From Coprinellus micaceus (taxonomy: Eukaryota; Basidiomycota; Agaricomycetes; Agaricales; Psathyrellaceae): a stretch of 64,000 nucleotides of DNA. Where the stretch lies: positions 2,542,001 through 2,606,000 of the forward strand of contig OX596337.1 in the NCBI GenBank assembly GCA_951394405.1, written 5' to 3'. Both the position numbers and the translations under genes were made by a program. Below, piece by piece: positions 38,538 through 50,191 of the stretch. The notes below the pieces were generated by a model. The model was not told the origin of the DNA. It saw only the letters and a list, made by a program, of their open reading frames with translations, and did not search any database. Position 1 is the stretch's first letter. Every line of letters starts with the position of its first letter.

Positions 38538-40835
38538 CTAGTAAAAAGGCTTTGGGTCCCACTCATACTTCCAACGGCGAACTTCCGGTGCCGGCCTCTC
38601 CATTCCCAGCAGGGTAGCAATCCTGTTGACAAACACCTCCACCATAGCACTCTTGCCTGAAACTAGGTCAATATGGTGAGTGGCCTCGATCTCGGCTTTG
38701 AGTCCATATGTGTGCATATCGGCAAGGGCTTGTCTGTTTGGAAGTTAGAAGGACCCATCATGCGAGAAGTGCCTGCACTCACCGGAAGTCAGTTGATTGG
38801 ATGTCGGGGTTGTCAAGGAGCCTATAAAGTGTCTTCCAGTCATGGTCTGTGTAGACCTCTTGGTGGACCCCATGAATCCGATATCTATCCAAACCCTCAG
38901 AATGTTTGACTGAACCCAAGGTTGGAAAGCATACTGAAGGATGTCATCAACACGAAGGCCAAGCCAGGTGCCCCTATCAGTGTTGAGATGCTTCTCATGC
39001 TGCATCTTTCGAGTACCATACATATAGAGGGCTGCAATGGCCGCGCCGTAGGGATTGCAATCTGTATAGAATCCCAGCGGTATATTGGGGTTCTCTCGGG
39101 CGATTCGCGCCACGAACGATCGTGTTGCAACATCAGGGTTTCCACGACCCTGGAGCCTGACATCAGCGTACTGTAGACTGTTGCAAGCAAAGCAAGTCCT
39201 TACTGTTGCCAAGAGTCCCGGCCCTATGTCAGCCTGTTGGGTAGTCTTGTGGTCCCGAAGCCAGCGTGTCGCACTTTCCTTCTCGATCACCCCAATCCAC
39301 TTGACCAAGGTTGGGTCAATTTCAATCGCTTCAATCTCTTCTGGTAGAGGGATAAGCAGAGGCTGGAAGGGAGGTAAATGTTAATCACTGACGGCTAAGA
39401 AAGACCTCTCCTGACTCACATACTCGTGGCTTCCCTTCCTGACCGCCCCTGACTTGTAGTGAATCGTGAACCCTGCCCCGCTCACTACTCCTCTTTCTGT
39501 TCCAGCCATGTGCAAATCTCGCCTAGACAGCCCAAGGGTGGCCGTGATATCGTCGACAGCTATACGGACGGCATCAGGAGAACCCATAATGTCCTTGTCC
39601 ACGTACCAAATGGACCTGAATGTCCATGTGGCACCCTGCAAGACACCTTCAATCCCAAGACGAACAATCTCACAGATTCTTGCTGGTGAAGGGAGGGCGG
39701 ATCAGTGGGAGTTCAATGAGAGTGTCCAGCTGACTACGCACTGTATGCCACGGGAAACTGCTTGAACTCGATGCGCTTGTATCGCCTATCAATAGAATTT
39801 CTATCGACTAGGGTGATGTCTGCTCGCTCGCGCCCACTGTGGTTATCGTAGGCTGCAGTATGGACCTGGTACAAGATCGTGTTATGAAACTCTATCAAGA
39901 TCCGAACAACCTCCCCTGGACTTCAAGACAAATGAGTCTTCGGTACCACCATCCATACAGGGAGATGAGATATACCCGGTGGTTGGTGGAAGGTCGTCCC
40001 GCAGAAGGTCCTCCTCTGGGTCAAGATAGCGGTCGGCCTCGTGGACGGGCATGTCGCCACTTTCATCTCCTGCTTGGGTTTGGGTTTGGGTTTGGGTCCG
40101 CTTTCGCCCTCGCTCTGAGATCGTGTCAGACAGACGATCTAGACAAGCAGGGGTTTTATGGCGATAAATGCGCACCTGATTCTCCTGAGGAATGCCCACT
40201 GCCAGCAGGTGATGGATGGCGTGATGTAGTGCGTTGACGAGAGCCCAAACTCCCGGATCCTCGATTCTTGCGACTCGGAGGTCGGGGTAAGACTAAGGAT
40301 GACATGATCAATGGTAACGTATTGTACAAGAAGTAAAACACCTTACCTAGGGGGCGGCGCTCACCAGAGGCCAAGCACATCTTAGGGTGACAATGAAGGA
40401 ACCAGAGGAAGTGCTAATCGATAATCGCCGCCTTGCTTTGGTGGCCCCGGTCCGTAGCGGACAAATTTAGCTCACTGACCTTGGTAGGGCATCGAATTCC
40501 TGGTCAAATTCCCGGCCGTCTTCCTCTAAAACATCGCAATCCTCGTCGAGCTTTCGCTTGCGTGGGAGCTCTGAGGATTCGGACTCTCCACAGCCGTCGA
40601 GTTCCTTGAGTTCTCTGGCCACTGCGATCTGGAGCGCCACGCGCAGGGAAAACGTCGCTGTACGCTTGAGGAAATGGAATTAATGCTGCAGAGGGTGGGA
40701 GCACGTGAGCGAGTGGAATTGGCGCCTAAAAGTAATGAGCGCCGTTAGTAGTGAGGGCCTGCTTATGAGATACATGGGTTTGCAGAGCCTCACCTGCTCA
40801 GCAGATGGAAGAGAGTTAGCGGCACTCCCTGGCAT
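38538..40835 (-). CDS. SPO11: SPO11, meiotic double-strand-break endonuclease (TopoVIA family)
   Basis: Spo11 makes the DNA breaks that start meiotic recombination. Exons read on the minus strand show VARIEDPGVWALVNALHHA, RYKRIEFKQFPVAYTRICEI with VRLGIEGVLQGATW, then TFRSIWYVDKDIMGSPD, whose Tyr matches the catalytic Tyr of the KRDIYYTD motif. DITATLGLSRRDLHMAGTER follows. The Toprim part is VKWIGVIEKESATRW and GRGNPDVATRSFVARI, then GFYTDCNPYGAAIAALYMYG (family DxDPxG, here with Cys-Asn between Asp and Pro) and WLGLRVDDIL. The tail is HTYGLKAEIEA ... WDPKPFY with the stop at 38538-38540. An exon near 40478-40668 encodes an acidic region. The start at 40835 (MPGSAANSLPSAEQ) is tentative. Confidence 0.85.
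40074..40098 (+). repeat. Short (TTGGGT)n run inside SPO11
   Basis: Four copies of a TTGGGT-like hexamer. Read on the minus strand inside SPO11 they give a QTQTQTQ stretch. The unit differs from the usual fungal telomere repeat TTAGGG. Confidence 0.7.
40352..40425 (+). repeat. Partner (copy B) of the SPO11-like block at 28290
   Basis: This is the presumably original location, covering a short SPO11 exon and adjoining intron. See the copy at 28290-28365. Confidence 0.6.
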
Positions 40836-41040
40836 GGCAGCAGGGAGCCTGGCCTTGAGTGAGAGGGATCGGGTAAGGAAGACCACTCTCTGAATCCGCA
40901 CCCCCGGGAATGAGGGCACTGGGTTCTTGAGCTGCAAGTGGGAAGTAGCGGTGCGCAGGCTTTCTGCACTCGGGTTGGATGGGTTGAATGTGCAAGGCGG
41001 ATGGTTTAAATTTCAGCGGATGTCAAATGGGTCACAAGCA

Positions 41041-41361
41041 ATCATCAGGCCTTGAACGTTGAACCCAGACGCGCCTCTTGCCCCCACCCCAAGGATCATA
41101 GTACGCTATTCCAACCCCTTCCTTCCCCTTTCAGAAACAATTTATCGTGTCTTTATTCATGTATTTCCAGCTACAAGCACGAGCAACGAGCCGAATCAGC
41201 TACGCCCGGACACTGCCAGTGGCAGGCATCATTTCGGAGTTTGAAGCGGCCTCGAAACTCGCTGGTTGCGCCTGACTGCTCGTCGTCGTCGTCGTCTTCC
41301 TCCTTGTTCTCATCCTCATCGTCTTCATCCTCCAGTCCTCCTCGTCCGCAAAAAAAAAAAA
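41041..41361 (+). repeat. ~300-bp dispersed direct repeat, copy B, poly(A) just before the tubulin ATG
   Basis: It runs from ATCATCAGGCCTTGAAC to twelve A at 41350-41361, ending seven bases before the alpha-tubulin ATG at 41369. It must therefore include the tubulin leader and core promoter, whatever its origin. It is nearly identical to 28648-28951. Confidence 0.85.
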
Positions 41362-41368
41362 GGTTTCA

Positions 41369-43148
41369 ATGAGAGAGGTTATTAGTATTCAAGTGGGTCA
41401 GGCAGGGGTTCAGGTGGGCAATGCCTGTTGTGAGTCGTCCACGTCACGTCGGTCGCGTTGGCACCGTGAACTCATCGCATTCATATTCCAGGGGAACTCT
41501 ACACGCTTGAGCACGGTTTGAGCGTATGTGCTAGTTTACCTCGTCGTGGCCCACCGCGATCTCACCCCTTTCTCTAGCCCGACGGTCGCCTCGTCGAAGG
41601 ATCCCCCTCTGCGTCTGACGGCGGTTTCTCGACCTTCTTCTCCGAGACCGGTTCTGGCAAGCACGTCCCTCGCTCGCTTTACATCGATCTCGAGCCCGGC
41701 TGCATCGACGATGTCAAGACTGGTCCCTATCGCTCCCTTTTCCACCCCGAGACCATGATTTCTGGCAAGGAGGACGCCGCCAACAACTGTGCGTCGCGTG
41801 CCATGTATATTCAACGCGTCACTCACCGATCTTATAGATGCTCGTGGTCACTACACCGTTGGTAAGGAGCTCATCGACCCTGTCATGGACAAGCTCAGGA
41901 AGCTCGCGGACAACTGCTCGGGCCTCCAAGGCTTCTTCGTTTTCCACTCGTTCGGTGGTGGAACCGGCTCTGGATTTGGTGCCCTCTTGATGGAAAAGTT
42001 GTCCACCGATTACGGCAAAAAGTCCAAGCTCGAGTTCTGCGTCTACCCAGCCCCCCAGCTGTCGAGCTCGGTTGTTGAGCCATACAACTCAGTCCTCACA
42101 ACCCATACGACCCTCGAGCACTCTGATTGCTCATTCATGGTACGCAACCGAAATTCGGTACCTTTGATGTTGACAAACCATCTGATTGCGCAAACAGGTC
42201 GATAACGAGGCAATCTATGACATCTGCAAGAAGAAGTTGGGCGTTGTATCCCCCAGCTTCTCCAACCTCAACCGTCTCATTGCACAGGTCGTCTCCTCCA
42301 TCACCGCCTCCCTTCGTTTCGATGGCTCCCTCAATGTCGATCTCAATGAGTTCCAGACCAACTTGGTCCCGTGAGTGATGCGAAGGACTCACTCACAGAT
42401 ACCAGTGACTCACCTTCGTTTCCTTTAGCTTCCCCCGTATCCATTTCCCTCTCGCCACATATGCCCCTCTCCTCTCGTCCGAGAAGGCTCACCATGAACA
42501 GAACTCTGTTGCTGAGATGACCTTCTCTTGCTTCGAGAACGGCAACCAGATGGTGAAGTGCGACCCCAAGGAGGGCAAATACAGTACGTCTCTTGCTGAT
42601 CCGTCCCTGCTTCCATCCTGATCCCCTCTTAGTGGCCTGCGCTCTCCTCTATCGTGGTGATGTCGTCCCCAAGGATGCACAGGCTGCCATTGCCACCATC
42701 AAGACCAAGCGAACCATCCAGTTCGTCGATTGGTGCCCTACCGGGTTCAAGCTCGGTATTTGCAATGAGCCCTCCGCTTGCGTTCCCGGAGGCGACCTTG
42801 CCAAGACTACTCGCAGCCTTTGTATGCTCTCCAAGTGAGTGCTTCATAAACAGGGGCACCTGACATCTGCTAAACGCGTAAATCTTAGCACCACCGCCAT
42901 TTCCGCTGCCTGGGCACGACTCGACTACAAGTTCGATCTCATGTACTCCAAGCGTGCCTTCGTCCACTGGTACGTCGGTGAGGGTATGGAGGAGGTGAGC
43001 AGCATCGCTATCTTGCCCGCCTTTTCCCTAATGACCGTTTGGCCAGGGTGAATTCTCCGAGGCTCGTGAGGATCTCGCTGCGCTTGAGAAGGACTACGAA
43101 GAGGTTGGCACCGACTCGGCCGATGTCGAAGAGGAAGCTGAGTACTAA
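41369..43148 (+). CDS. Alpha-tubulin (divergent isotype)
   Basis: This is alpha-tubulin, the partner of beta-tubulin in microtubules. The N-terminus [20 protein letters not shown] is split from [11 protein letters not shown] by an intron at about 41430-41490. The nucleotide loop reads [18 protein letters not shown] (GGGTGSG intact). [10 protein letters not shown] holds the alpha-specific Glu that triggers GTP hydrolysis on beta-tubulin. [20 protein letters not shown] and [20 protein letters not shown] are canonical. The C-terminus EEEAEY keeps the terminal Tyr. Several usually invariant positions differ (for example VFHSFGG for the common VFHAVGG, and [14 protein letters not shown]), so it may be a second, specialised alpha-tubulin. 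About nine introns; the stop TAA is at 43146-43148. Confidence 0.92.
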
Positions 43149-43461
43149 AGGGCGTTTCCCTGTGAATCATTCATCCTTTGCTACACTCTGCACCATATTT
43201 GACCACCACTGAATACCCATGGTGCTGATACCTTTTGTCCCCTTCCTGGTTACGCCTTTCCGATTCGCAATTCTCTGGTATGAGATCTTCTGGGTTTCAT
43301 TCTACCTTCTACTCTAAAGGGTCGACGCGATCTAGTAGAACTCCTCCTCTGCATAATTATGTTCTTCTATACATACTCTATTCGGTGTCGTTCTGTCTCT
43401 AAGCTCCGATCCTGATTTCGACACCTTCCGACATGCATCGAATAGATACTCTAAATACAAG
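43149..43461. other. 3' region shared by two convergent genes
   Basis: A 313-bp T-rich spacer between tubulin and the phosphatase gene, holding both 3' ends. No gene. Confidence 0.5.
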
Positions 43462-44447
43462 TTAATATGAGCATGAGGAGGTAGTTGCTGGTTCCACATA
43501 CTGGGTCATGTCCTGGATGACGTAGTGTGGGTGCGCGGCGTCGACTTGTTCGCGAGAATGAGAGGTCAAAAGGGCGATGGTTTTGCAACCAGCCGCATTC
43601 CCGCTCCGGATTCCGGAGGGCGCATCCTCAAACACAACACCTGGGCGCGTGGTGAGCATGGAACTCCGATCAGGATAGCTTCGCAACGCCTTACATTTCT
43701 TTGGGTCGACTCCACACCTTTCCGCACCGAGGAGGTAAGGGTCGGGGAATGGTTTCCCTTGCTTCACATCCTCGGCGGCGATGAACACGTCGGGGACTGG
43801 GACGCCGGCGACAGCAAGAGCCTGCGACGCGTAGGCATGAGTGGCGGAGGTACAGATTCCCCACAGAGGTTTGGGGAGGTGTCGCCTTGGTCCGAGCTTC
43901 GAAGGATTGGTCGGAAAACAAACTAGGACTCGAAAACAAAACTTGCCTCTTTTATCGCGTCGGAGACACCAGGGAGGAGAACAATCCCAGCATCGGGATT
44001 CCGAGCCGCGGTGTTGACAATCTCCTGTTCGAATCGCAATGCCTCCTTCTGTGAAAGCGATCCAAGCTCAGATCGAGCGGTGGGGCGATGAGCGGAACCA
44101 TAGCTTTACCTCAAGCAGTTCTGGATCTTGGATGCCGCAATAGTTCTTGAGATTATCGACGGTGCGGACACCATGAGCCGCTGTATGAATGACGTGCATT
44201 CGGGATCTCGGGTGTTAGACGGGGGCGACGGTACCGGTTAGCACTGGAACTCACAGCTTAGAATGTCCTTCACGTCAATGCCTGGGTATGTCTTGGAGAA
44301 GGCGTGCCAGGCGCCTTCGACACCGGCGGTCGAGTCGACGAGGGTGCCGTCCATATCGAATAGACTGTGATGGAAGCATTAGAAGGTTCCAAGGCGCAAA
44401 AAATTGGCAATTGACATCGCATCTACAACGAGAATGGTCTCCGGCAT
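43462..44447 (-). CDS. HAD-family glycerol-3-phosphatase / 2-deoxyglucose-6-phosphatase-like
   Basis: This is a haloacid-dehalogenase phosphatase of the Gpp1/Dog1 group, which makes glycerol from glycerol 3-phosphate or clears sugar phosphates. Exon 1 MPETILVVDA joins across an intron (about 44352-44413) to ILFDMDGTLVDSTAGVEGAW, the DxDGT motif with nucleophile Asp. Then WGICTSATHAYASQALAVAG carries motif II, DVKQGKPFPDPYLLGAERCG holds the catalytic Lys (as in yeast DVKQGKPHPEPYLKG), and VVFEDAPSGIRSGNAAGCKT is motif III with the metal-binding Glu-Asp. The stop is at 43462-43464. At least five introns. It is divergent from SEC15, 373 bp apart. Confidence 0.85.
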
Positions 44448-44820
44448 TGCTTGAAGATGGTAGTTGGGAGCCAAGTGACGAGAGGGAGCGTGGTGGACGT
44501 GCAGCAAGTCCATTCGGTTAGGGGCCTGATACTCCGAGGTTTCCCCTGGCGACGAAAGTATTCGGTGACCTCGATCTGGACGGAGTCGGTGGATACATAA
44601 GGGCCAGACACACGTTCTACCCCCAAAAGCTGAGCTGCAAGGGCTCTCGATAACGCTGGAGAATATATTGTGCTTTTTAGTGATATTTTGCAGGGCATTT
44701 ACGAGTGTGGCTTGAACTGGAAGCCGGCGCCAAACAGGGTCGGTGAATGGAAAGGCCGTTGTCACGCGGGCGCTCGATCCGAGTCACTCTCCTTCACCTG
44801 TAGCTCCCATCGGACCAGTC
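44448..44820. other. Divergent promoter region of the phosphatase and SEC15
   Basis: A 373-bp gap. A frame from 44743 in phase with SEC15 would add 26 residues rich in Pro and Ser. I prefer the start at 44821, so this is probably leader sequence. Confidence 0.45.
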
Positions 44821-47616
44821 ATGCCTCCGCGCAGGCGACCGCAATTCACACAGGAACACATTGACCAGCAGCTCCAGCAAATCCATCTCCTCGACCCCTC
44901 CTCCTCCTCCGAGAACCTAGAGCAACTAGGTCCTATAATCAAGCAGATCCATGCCAACCGCCAACAAGAGGCCTACCTCCGCACTGTGCAGGCCCTCATC
45001 GACTCTAAGGATGCCGAGATTGAGAAGATATGCAGTGAAAACTATCAGGACTTTATCTCCTCCGTGTCGACCTTGTTCACCGTCAAGTCGTACACCGACA
45101 AGATGAAGGAGAGCATTGCGGGGTTAGACGAGAGCGTCGCCAAGATCGGCGGGGGTCTAGTCGAGAAGAAGCGCGCCTTGCTCCAGACCAAGAAGACCGC
45201 CGCCAACCTAGACGAGGCAATTGATACCCTTCAGGCGTGTCTCCGCGTATTGGACGTTGTCGACCGAGTGGGAGAGATGGTCAAGGCAGGGAGATACTGG
45301 AGTGCCCTGAGGGTCTGTCGTCTACCCCCTTGTATCTCGTATAGTGCCTCATTTGAAACGCTTTTGGACATCACAGTCTCTCGAAGACATTCAGAGTATG
45401 CCATCGACCTCTCTGTCGCAGACGGCGTTCTTCCAGCACCTACTCTCTTCGCTGCCTTCGCTCCGGTCTCAAATCAAGGACGCCGTGACCGCTTCCATGA
45501 AACACTGGCTTCTGGATATCAGAAATATCAGCACTGAAGTCGGACGCCTCGCAGTGGAATCTATGGAGCAGAGAACGCGTCGCTGGCGAAGCAAACGAGA
45601 CAAAGACCCCCTACTTCGTATGAGTCGGGTGGGCAGCGCCGTTGAGTTGATAACCTACGAGAAGACCGATTGTGAGTGGCTTTGCCCACCGATAAAATAG
45701 CTTAACCTTAACAGAAGGACAGTCAACGTTCTTAACAACGATAAGCTTCAAGTCGACTTCAAGCCTCTATTCGAATGCATCCATATCTACACCTCCCTCG
45801 ATTCGTTAAATGAGTTGCAAAAGTCCTACCAAGCTGATCGCAAGGTACACGATATGCTATACCTTAAGACCTTCGGAACTCATTAGTCTTCACTCCAGGC
45901 TCAATCGGATCTCATTCTTCCGGACCCACTTCCCCTCTCCTCACTACCTGCCCTAACCCAAGAAATCTCGGGGTTCTTCATTCTCGAATCTCACGTCCTA
46001 GAGACGACAGGAACATTCCGGTCACAACGAGACGTTGAAGAGCTTTGGGATGCCCTTGTCGGTCGACTATCGACAGCCATAGGAGATGCTCTCCGAAATG
46101 AGAAAGATCCAGAGGCTTTCCTGAAAGTCAAGGAGACCCTGCTGAGTTTTGTTATGACACTGGAAGCAAGTCCTCCAGAGCACTTATGAAATGGGTCCGA
46201 ACTAACGTTCAAGTACAGAGCCACTCCTTCCCGACGCACGCTCTACAGAAGTTCATCATAGTTCTATTCGAAAAGTACGCGTCCCTCTTGGAATCAGAGT
46301 TCAGCAAGCGCTTCGAAACGGTAAGGTTACAGTCGTGTCGCTTCTATCTGATAGGCATCGTTAAGCGCCTCTTTAGATTGTCCGGCAAGATGATCACAGT
46401 GCACCCATGCAAGCGGAAGCCGCTGTCGACTTGACATCTCAGCTCGATATCGTCTGGATAAACGAGAACGAGCGGAAGGAGATTTTAGGTATTGGAGCAC
46501 CGCAGGCGCTACCGTGGTCAGGGACGTTCTTCCTCTGCTGCCAAGACGTACGCCAGCTTTCGCTTTCGCGTCTCGTATCCCTTGGCCTGACTAGGGGCCA
46601 CGTCTCTTCATAGGTCCGGACATTCATCCAGAAGTTCTACGCCTTCGTCGAAGGCGTCTCTCAGCACCACCGTGACATTGACGAAATCCTCAGCAACTCC
46701 CTCGATAACCTCCTTATCAAACATATCAGCGAAGCCATCGGGCAGCGCCTCATCTCCTCAACCACCCTCACCCAAATCGCGCAGATCATCACCAACCTGG
46801 AGCACTTCCAAGCTGCCTGCTCTGAACTCCAGCGCTCGCTCACCAACCTCCGGTCGACGCAGCGTGGAGGCATTATCCGGCTCAATGCATCGTCGTCATT
46901 CCAGTCTACGTTGTCTCGCTCGCTGGGACGCATCGCAGGTCTCATTTCTAGCAAGCTCGATCAATTCTTTGAGCTTTCCGAATATGATTGGACGCCAAAT
47001 ACCCGCGAAACATCGCCGAGCATGTATCTGTATGAGCTCGTCAACTGGCTCACGACCGTCGTGGATTCCCTGGCGATCAAGGAATCGTACAAGGACGAAG
47101 CTTACAAGGGCGCTCTCACTTACATTGCAGACTGTCTCATGGTGAGTGAAATGGTGTATCTGAATGGCGTTCCACAGTTTGATTGATCCTTCATTAGAAC
47201 TTCTTGAGTGGGCGCGATATTCCTATGATGAACGAGAATGCGGTGTCGAACATCGTCATCGATGTCGACTTTCTCGATGACGAACTGAAGCGTATTGGCC
47301 GACCTCACCTTGCCTCTGTCTTCAACGAACTTCGCCTTGTAAGTCTTCCCCCAATATCGGCCTGGCCATGGTCCCTAAGCCTCCACTCCCCCAGACCGCT
47401 TCGATTCCTCTCAACAACACCGTCCAAGAGTATCTGGTCCCCGGAAACCGCCAGTCCTCGTACGCAGTGGTCAAGTCCAAGCGCCTCCAGGCACTTCTGG
47501 ACAAGCTGGCTAGATATGGCTCGCAGCAGCGGGACGCTGCATCACGAGAACTGGCGGAGAAACGCCGAAGAGAAGCAGACGCTGTAGGGAGAATCTTTCC
47601 AGGAGAGAATCGTTAG
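44821..47616 (+). CDS. SEC15: Exocyst complex subunit Sec15
   Basis: Sec15 is the exocyst subunit that binds the Rab Sec4 on secretory vesicles and tethers them at the growing tip. The N-terminal part shows the family pattern: ENLEQLGPIIKQIHANRQQE, DAEIEKICSENYQDFISSVS, LDEAIDTLQACLRVLDVVDR and EMVKAGRYWSALR. After introns come KDAVTASMKHWLLDIRNIS, YEKTDYNVLNNDKLQVDFKP and LFECIHIYTSLDSLNELQKS. The C-terminal helical bundle includes VRTFIQKFYAFVEGVSQHHR and SPSMYLYELVNWLTTVVDSL. The stop at 47614-47616 follows GRIFPGENR. About nine introns. Length near 780 residues fits fungal Sec15. Confidence 0.88.
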
Positions 47617-47965
47617 GATCTACTCGGAGCTTTCAGTAGTTGCGTGTAGGTTATTGACGAGATATGACGGATGTGGACATATGGTTCCGCAAGTTAGAAC
47701 GGCTCTGAACTTATATCAACGATCCGTCTGGGATAGGACAGGGCCTTTGGCTAGAGGAATCGATCGTTGTTGTTCTGCTTGGGGTGCGCGCTGGGATGTA
47801 TGAGGTAATAATGAGGACTGGGAATAGACCAAGGGAAGTAGAGAGACAAAGATATAGTATAGAATCGACCACGGAGGAATACGATAGCAGGGATACGTTT
47901 TCGGTATCATGAGGGTTCGTAATATCGTATCAAGGCAGGTCTAAGGTATCACTTCGTAGATCCAT
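47617..47965. other. 3' spacer between convergent SEC15 and ARF genes
   Basis: A 349-bp spacer with no gene recognised. Confidence 0.5.
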
Positions 47966-48789
<824 letters not shown>

Positions 48790-49511
48790 GTTGGCGAACG
48801 ACGACTGGGGCTGAGGAAACGGGGGCGAGGGGGTCGTGGTAGCTTGGAGAGCTGTTAGAGGCGGAAAGATTTGGTCGTGTTGGCAGTTTGCGTCTGACTC
48901 TCAATTTCAAGTTCCGCTCGATGCAATCTCGCACAGCCAGCCTCTGCGACCATCTTATATACCTCGACCTCGCACCAGGACACGTAGTCTCTGACGGCAC
49001 AAGTACCCCTGCATCTGGCTCGCAGCAGCCTCCAGGGACCGCGTGCTGCGGCCTGTCGCTGTCGAGCGCCAAGAACCGTCATATTGAGCAAGTTCCGCCC
49101 CAATCCCAGTCATGGACCGGTTGCGATGTTCTCGGCGTGTGCCCTATCAGCGCTGATCGTGGCACGGGCGGTGGTGATGACAGCACAATTCACCGCACTC
49201 ACTGCCAGACCGCAGACAAGCAAGGCTGGACAGCGTTAGCACGCTTGGATGACTCCGGGGTCTATGACGATGATGCTTTGCGAAGCTGTCCCGGTGGCGT
49301 TAATGTGACGAACGGAGGAAAGGCGTCTATATGAAATCAAGAAACAGTTGGATACAGGGAAGTGGGGAACCTATTGATACAGTGAGCAGGCAATAATACA
49401 GTGAAGTCAGGCTGATGCTATGACGATAATAAGGAGAAATGAAGGCTACAACACCATTTGGTGTACATTATGCGAAGAGCGAATTAGATAGGATAGGAGC
49501 CGGGAATGTTT
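48790..49511. other. Intergenic region, no gene recognised
   Basis: A 720-bp gap upstream of ARF and downstream of the dual-specificity phosphatase. A frame at 48888-49334 does not look protein-like. Confidence 0.5.
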
Positions 49512-50191
49512 TCAGCGCAGTGAGCCAGCTGCATCGACGCGATGCCTCCACTTCTGGTAGACCCCGTTGGCGGGAGAAGGCTGATAGCCACAGATTTCGA
49601 ACAAGACGAGTTGCTCGTGGAACCCGGGATTAATCCAGATTTGGTCGCGAGCTATCACAAGGCTTAATGAGCTAAGGTGCGAGACGTATTTAGCCTTGCT
49701 TACCGTTTCGAACGAACTCCAACGCTTGCGTTGCAGAAACGCGTCGAGACCACATGACTTGACGGAAGGTTAAGGGGGTAAATTGTTTGTGAAGGACATG
49801 AGACTTACTGTACGCAGCAATAACAGCGGCGCTTCTGGAGAGTCCTTGGTAACAGTGTACCAGGACGACCCCTCCGCCTCTTAGTGCCTGGTCGATCCAC
49901 CGGCAAGCAATTGGCAGGTGGATCAGCAGGTTGGCGTCGGGTGCGTCTTCCACAGGGATGCGGAAGTGCGTGAGTCCTGATTCTGGGATCTCTGGTGGAA
50001 TCTCGTCGGTGCAAACAGACAATATGTGAGTGATACAGCGTTCTGTCAAAGAACGTGTAGATTTCGCTGCCACAATGCTAATATAGCAGTATCCGGTCAG
50101 TGGAAGATTCCAAGTGGAAGCCTAAGAATACATACTTTCCAAGGAAGAGCCTGTTGTCGATGATGGGGTTGATGTTCTTCCACTGGCCCAT
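49512..50191 (-). CDS. Dual-specificity protein phosphatase (VHR/DUSP-like)
   Basis: This is a small Cys-based phosphatase that removes phosphate from Tyr and Ser/Thr. The start MGQWKNINPIIDNRLFLG matches the DSP N-terminal 'I...LFLG' strand. After an intron (about 50075-50134) come IVAAKSTRSLTERCITHILS and IPVEDAPDANLLIHLPIACR (the general-acid Asp lies in the VED loop). The catalytic loop is VLVHCYQGLSRSAAVIAAY, a perfect HC-x5-RS. Two further introns rebuild MWSRRVSATQALEFVRN and then ARDQIWINPGFHEQLVLFE, the usual 'PN-GF-QL' helix. The stop is at 49512-49514. About 165-180 residues, a stand-alone catalytic domain. The pathway, possibly a MAP kinase, is not decidable. Confidence 0.85.

Noticed and set aside
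40074..40098. Interstitial telomere repeat
   Set aside because: The unit is TTGGGT, not TTAGGG, only four copies, and it lies in a coding exon of SPO11.
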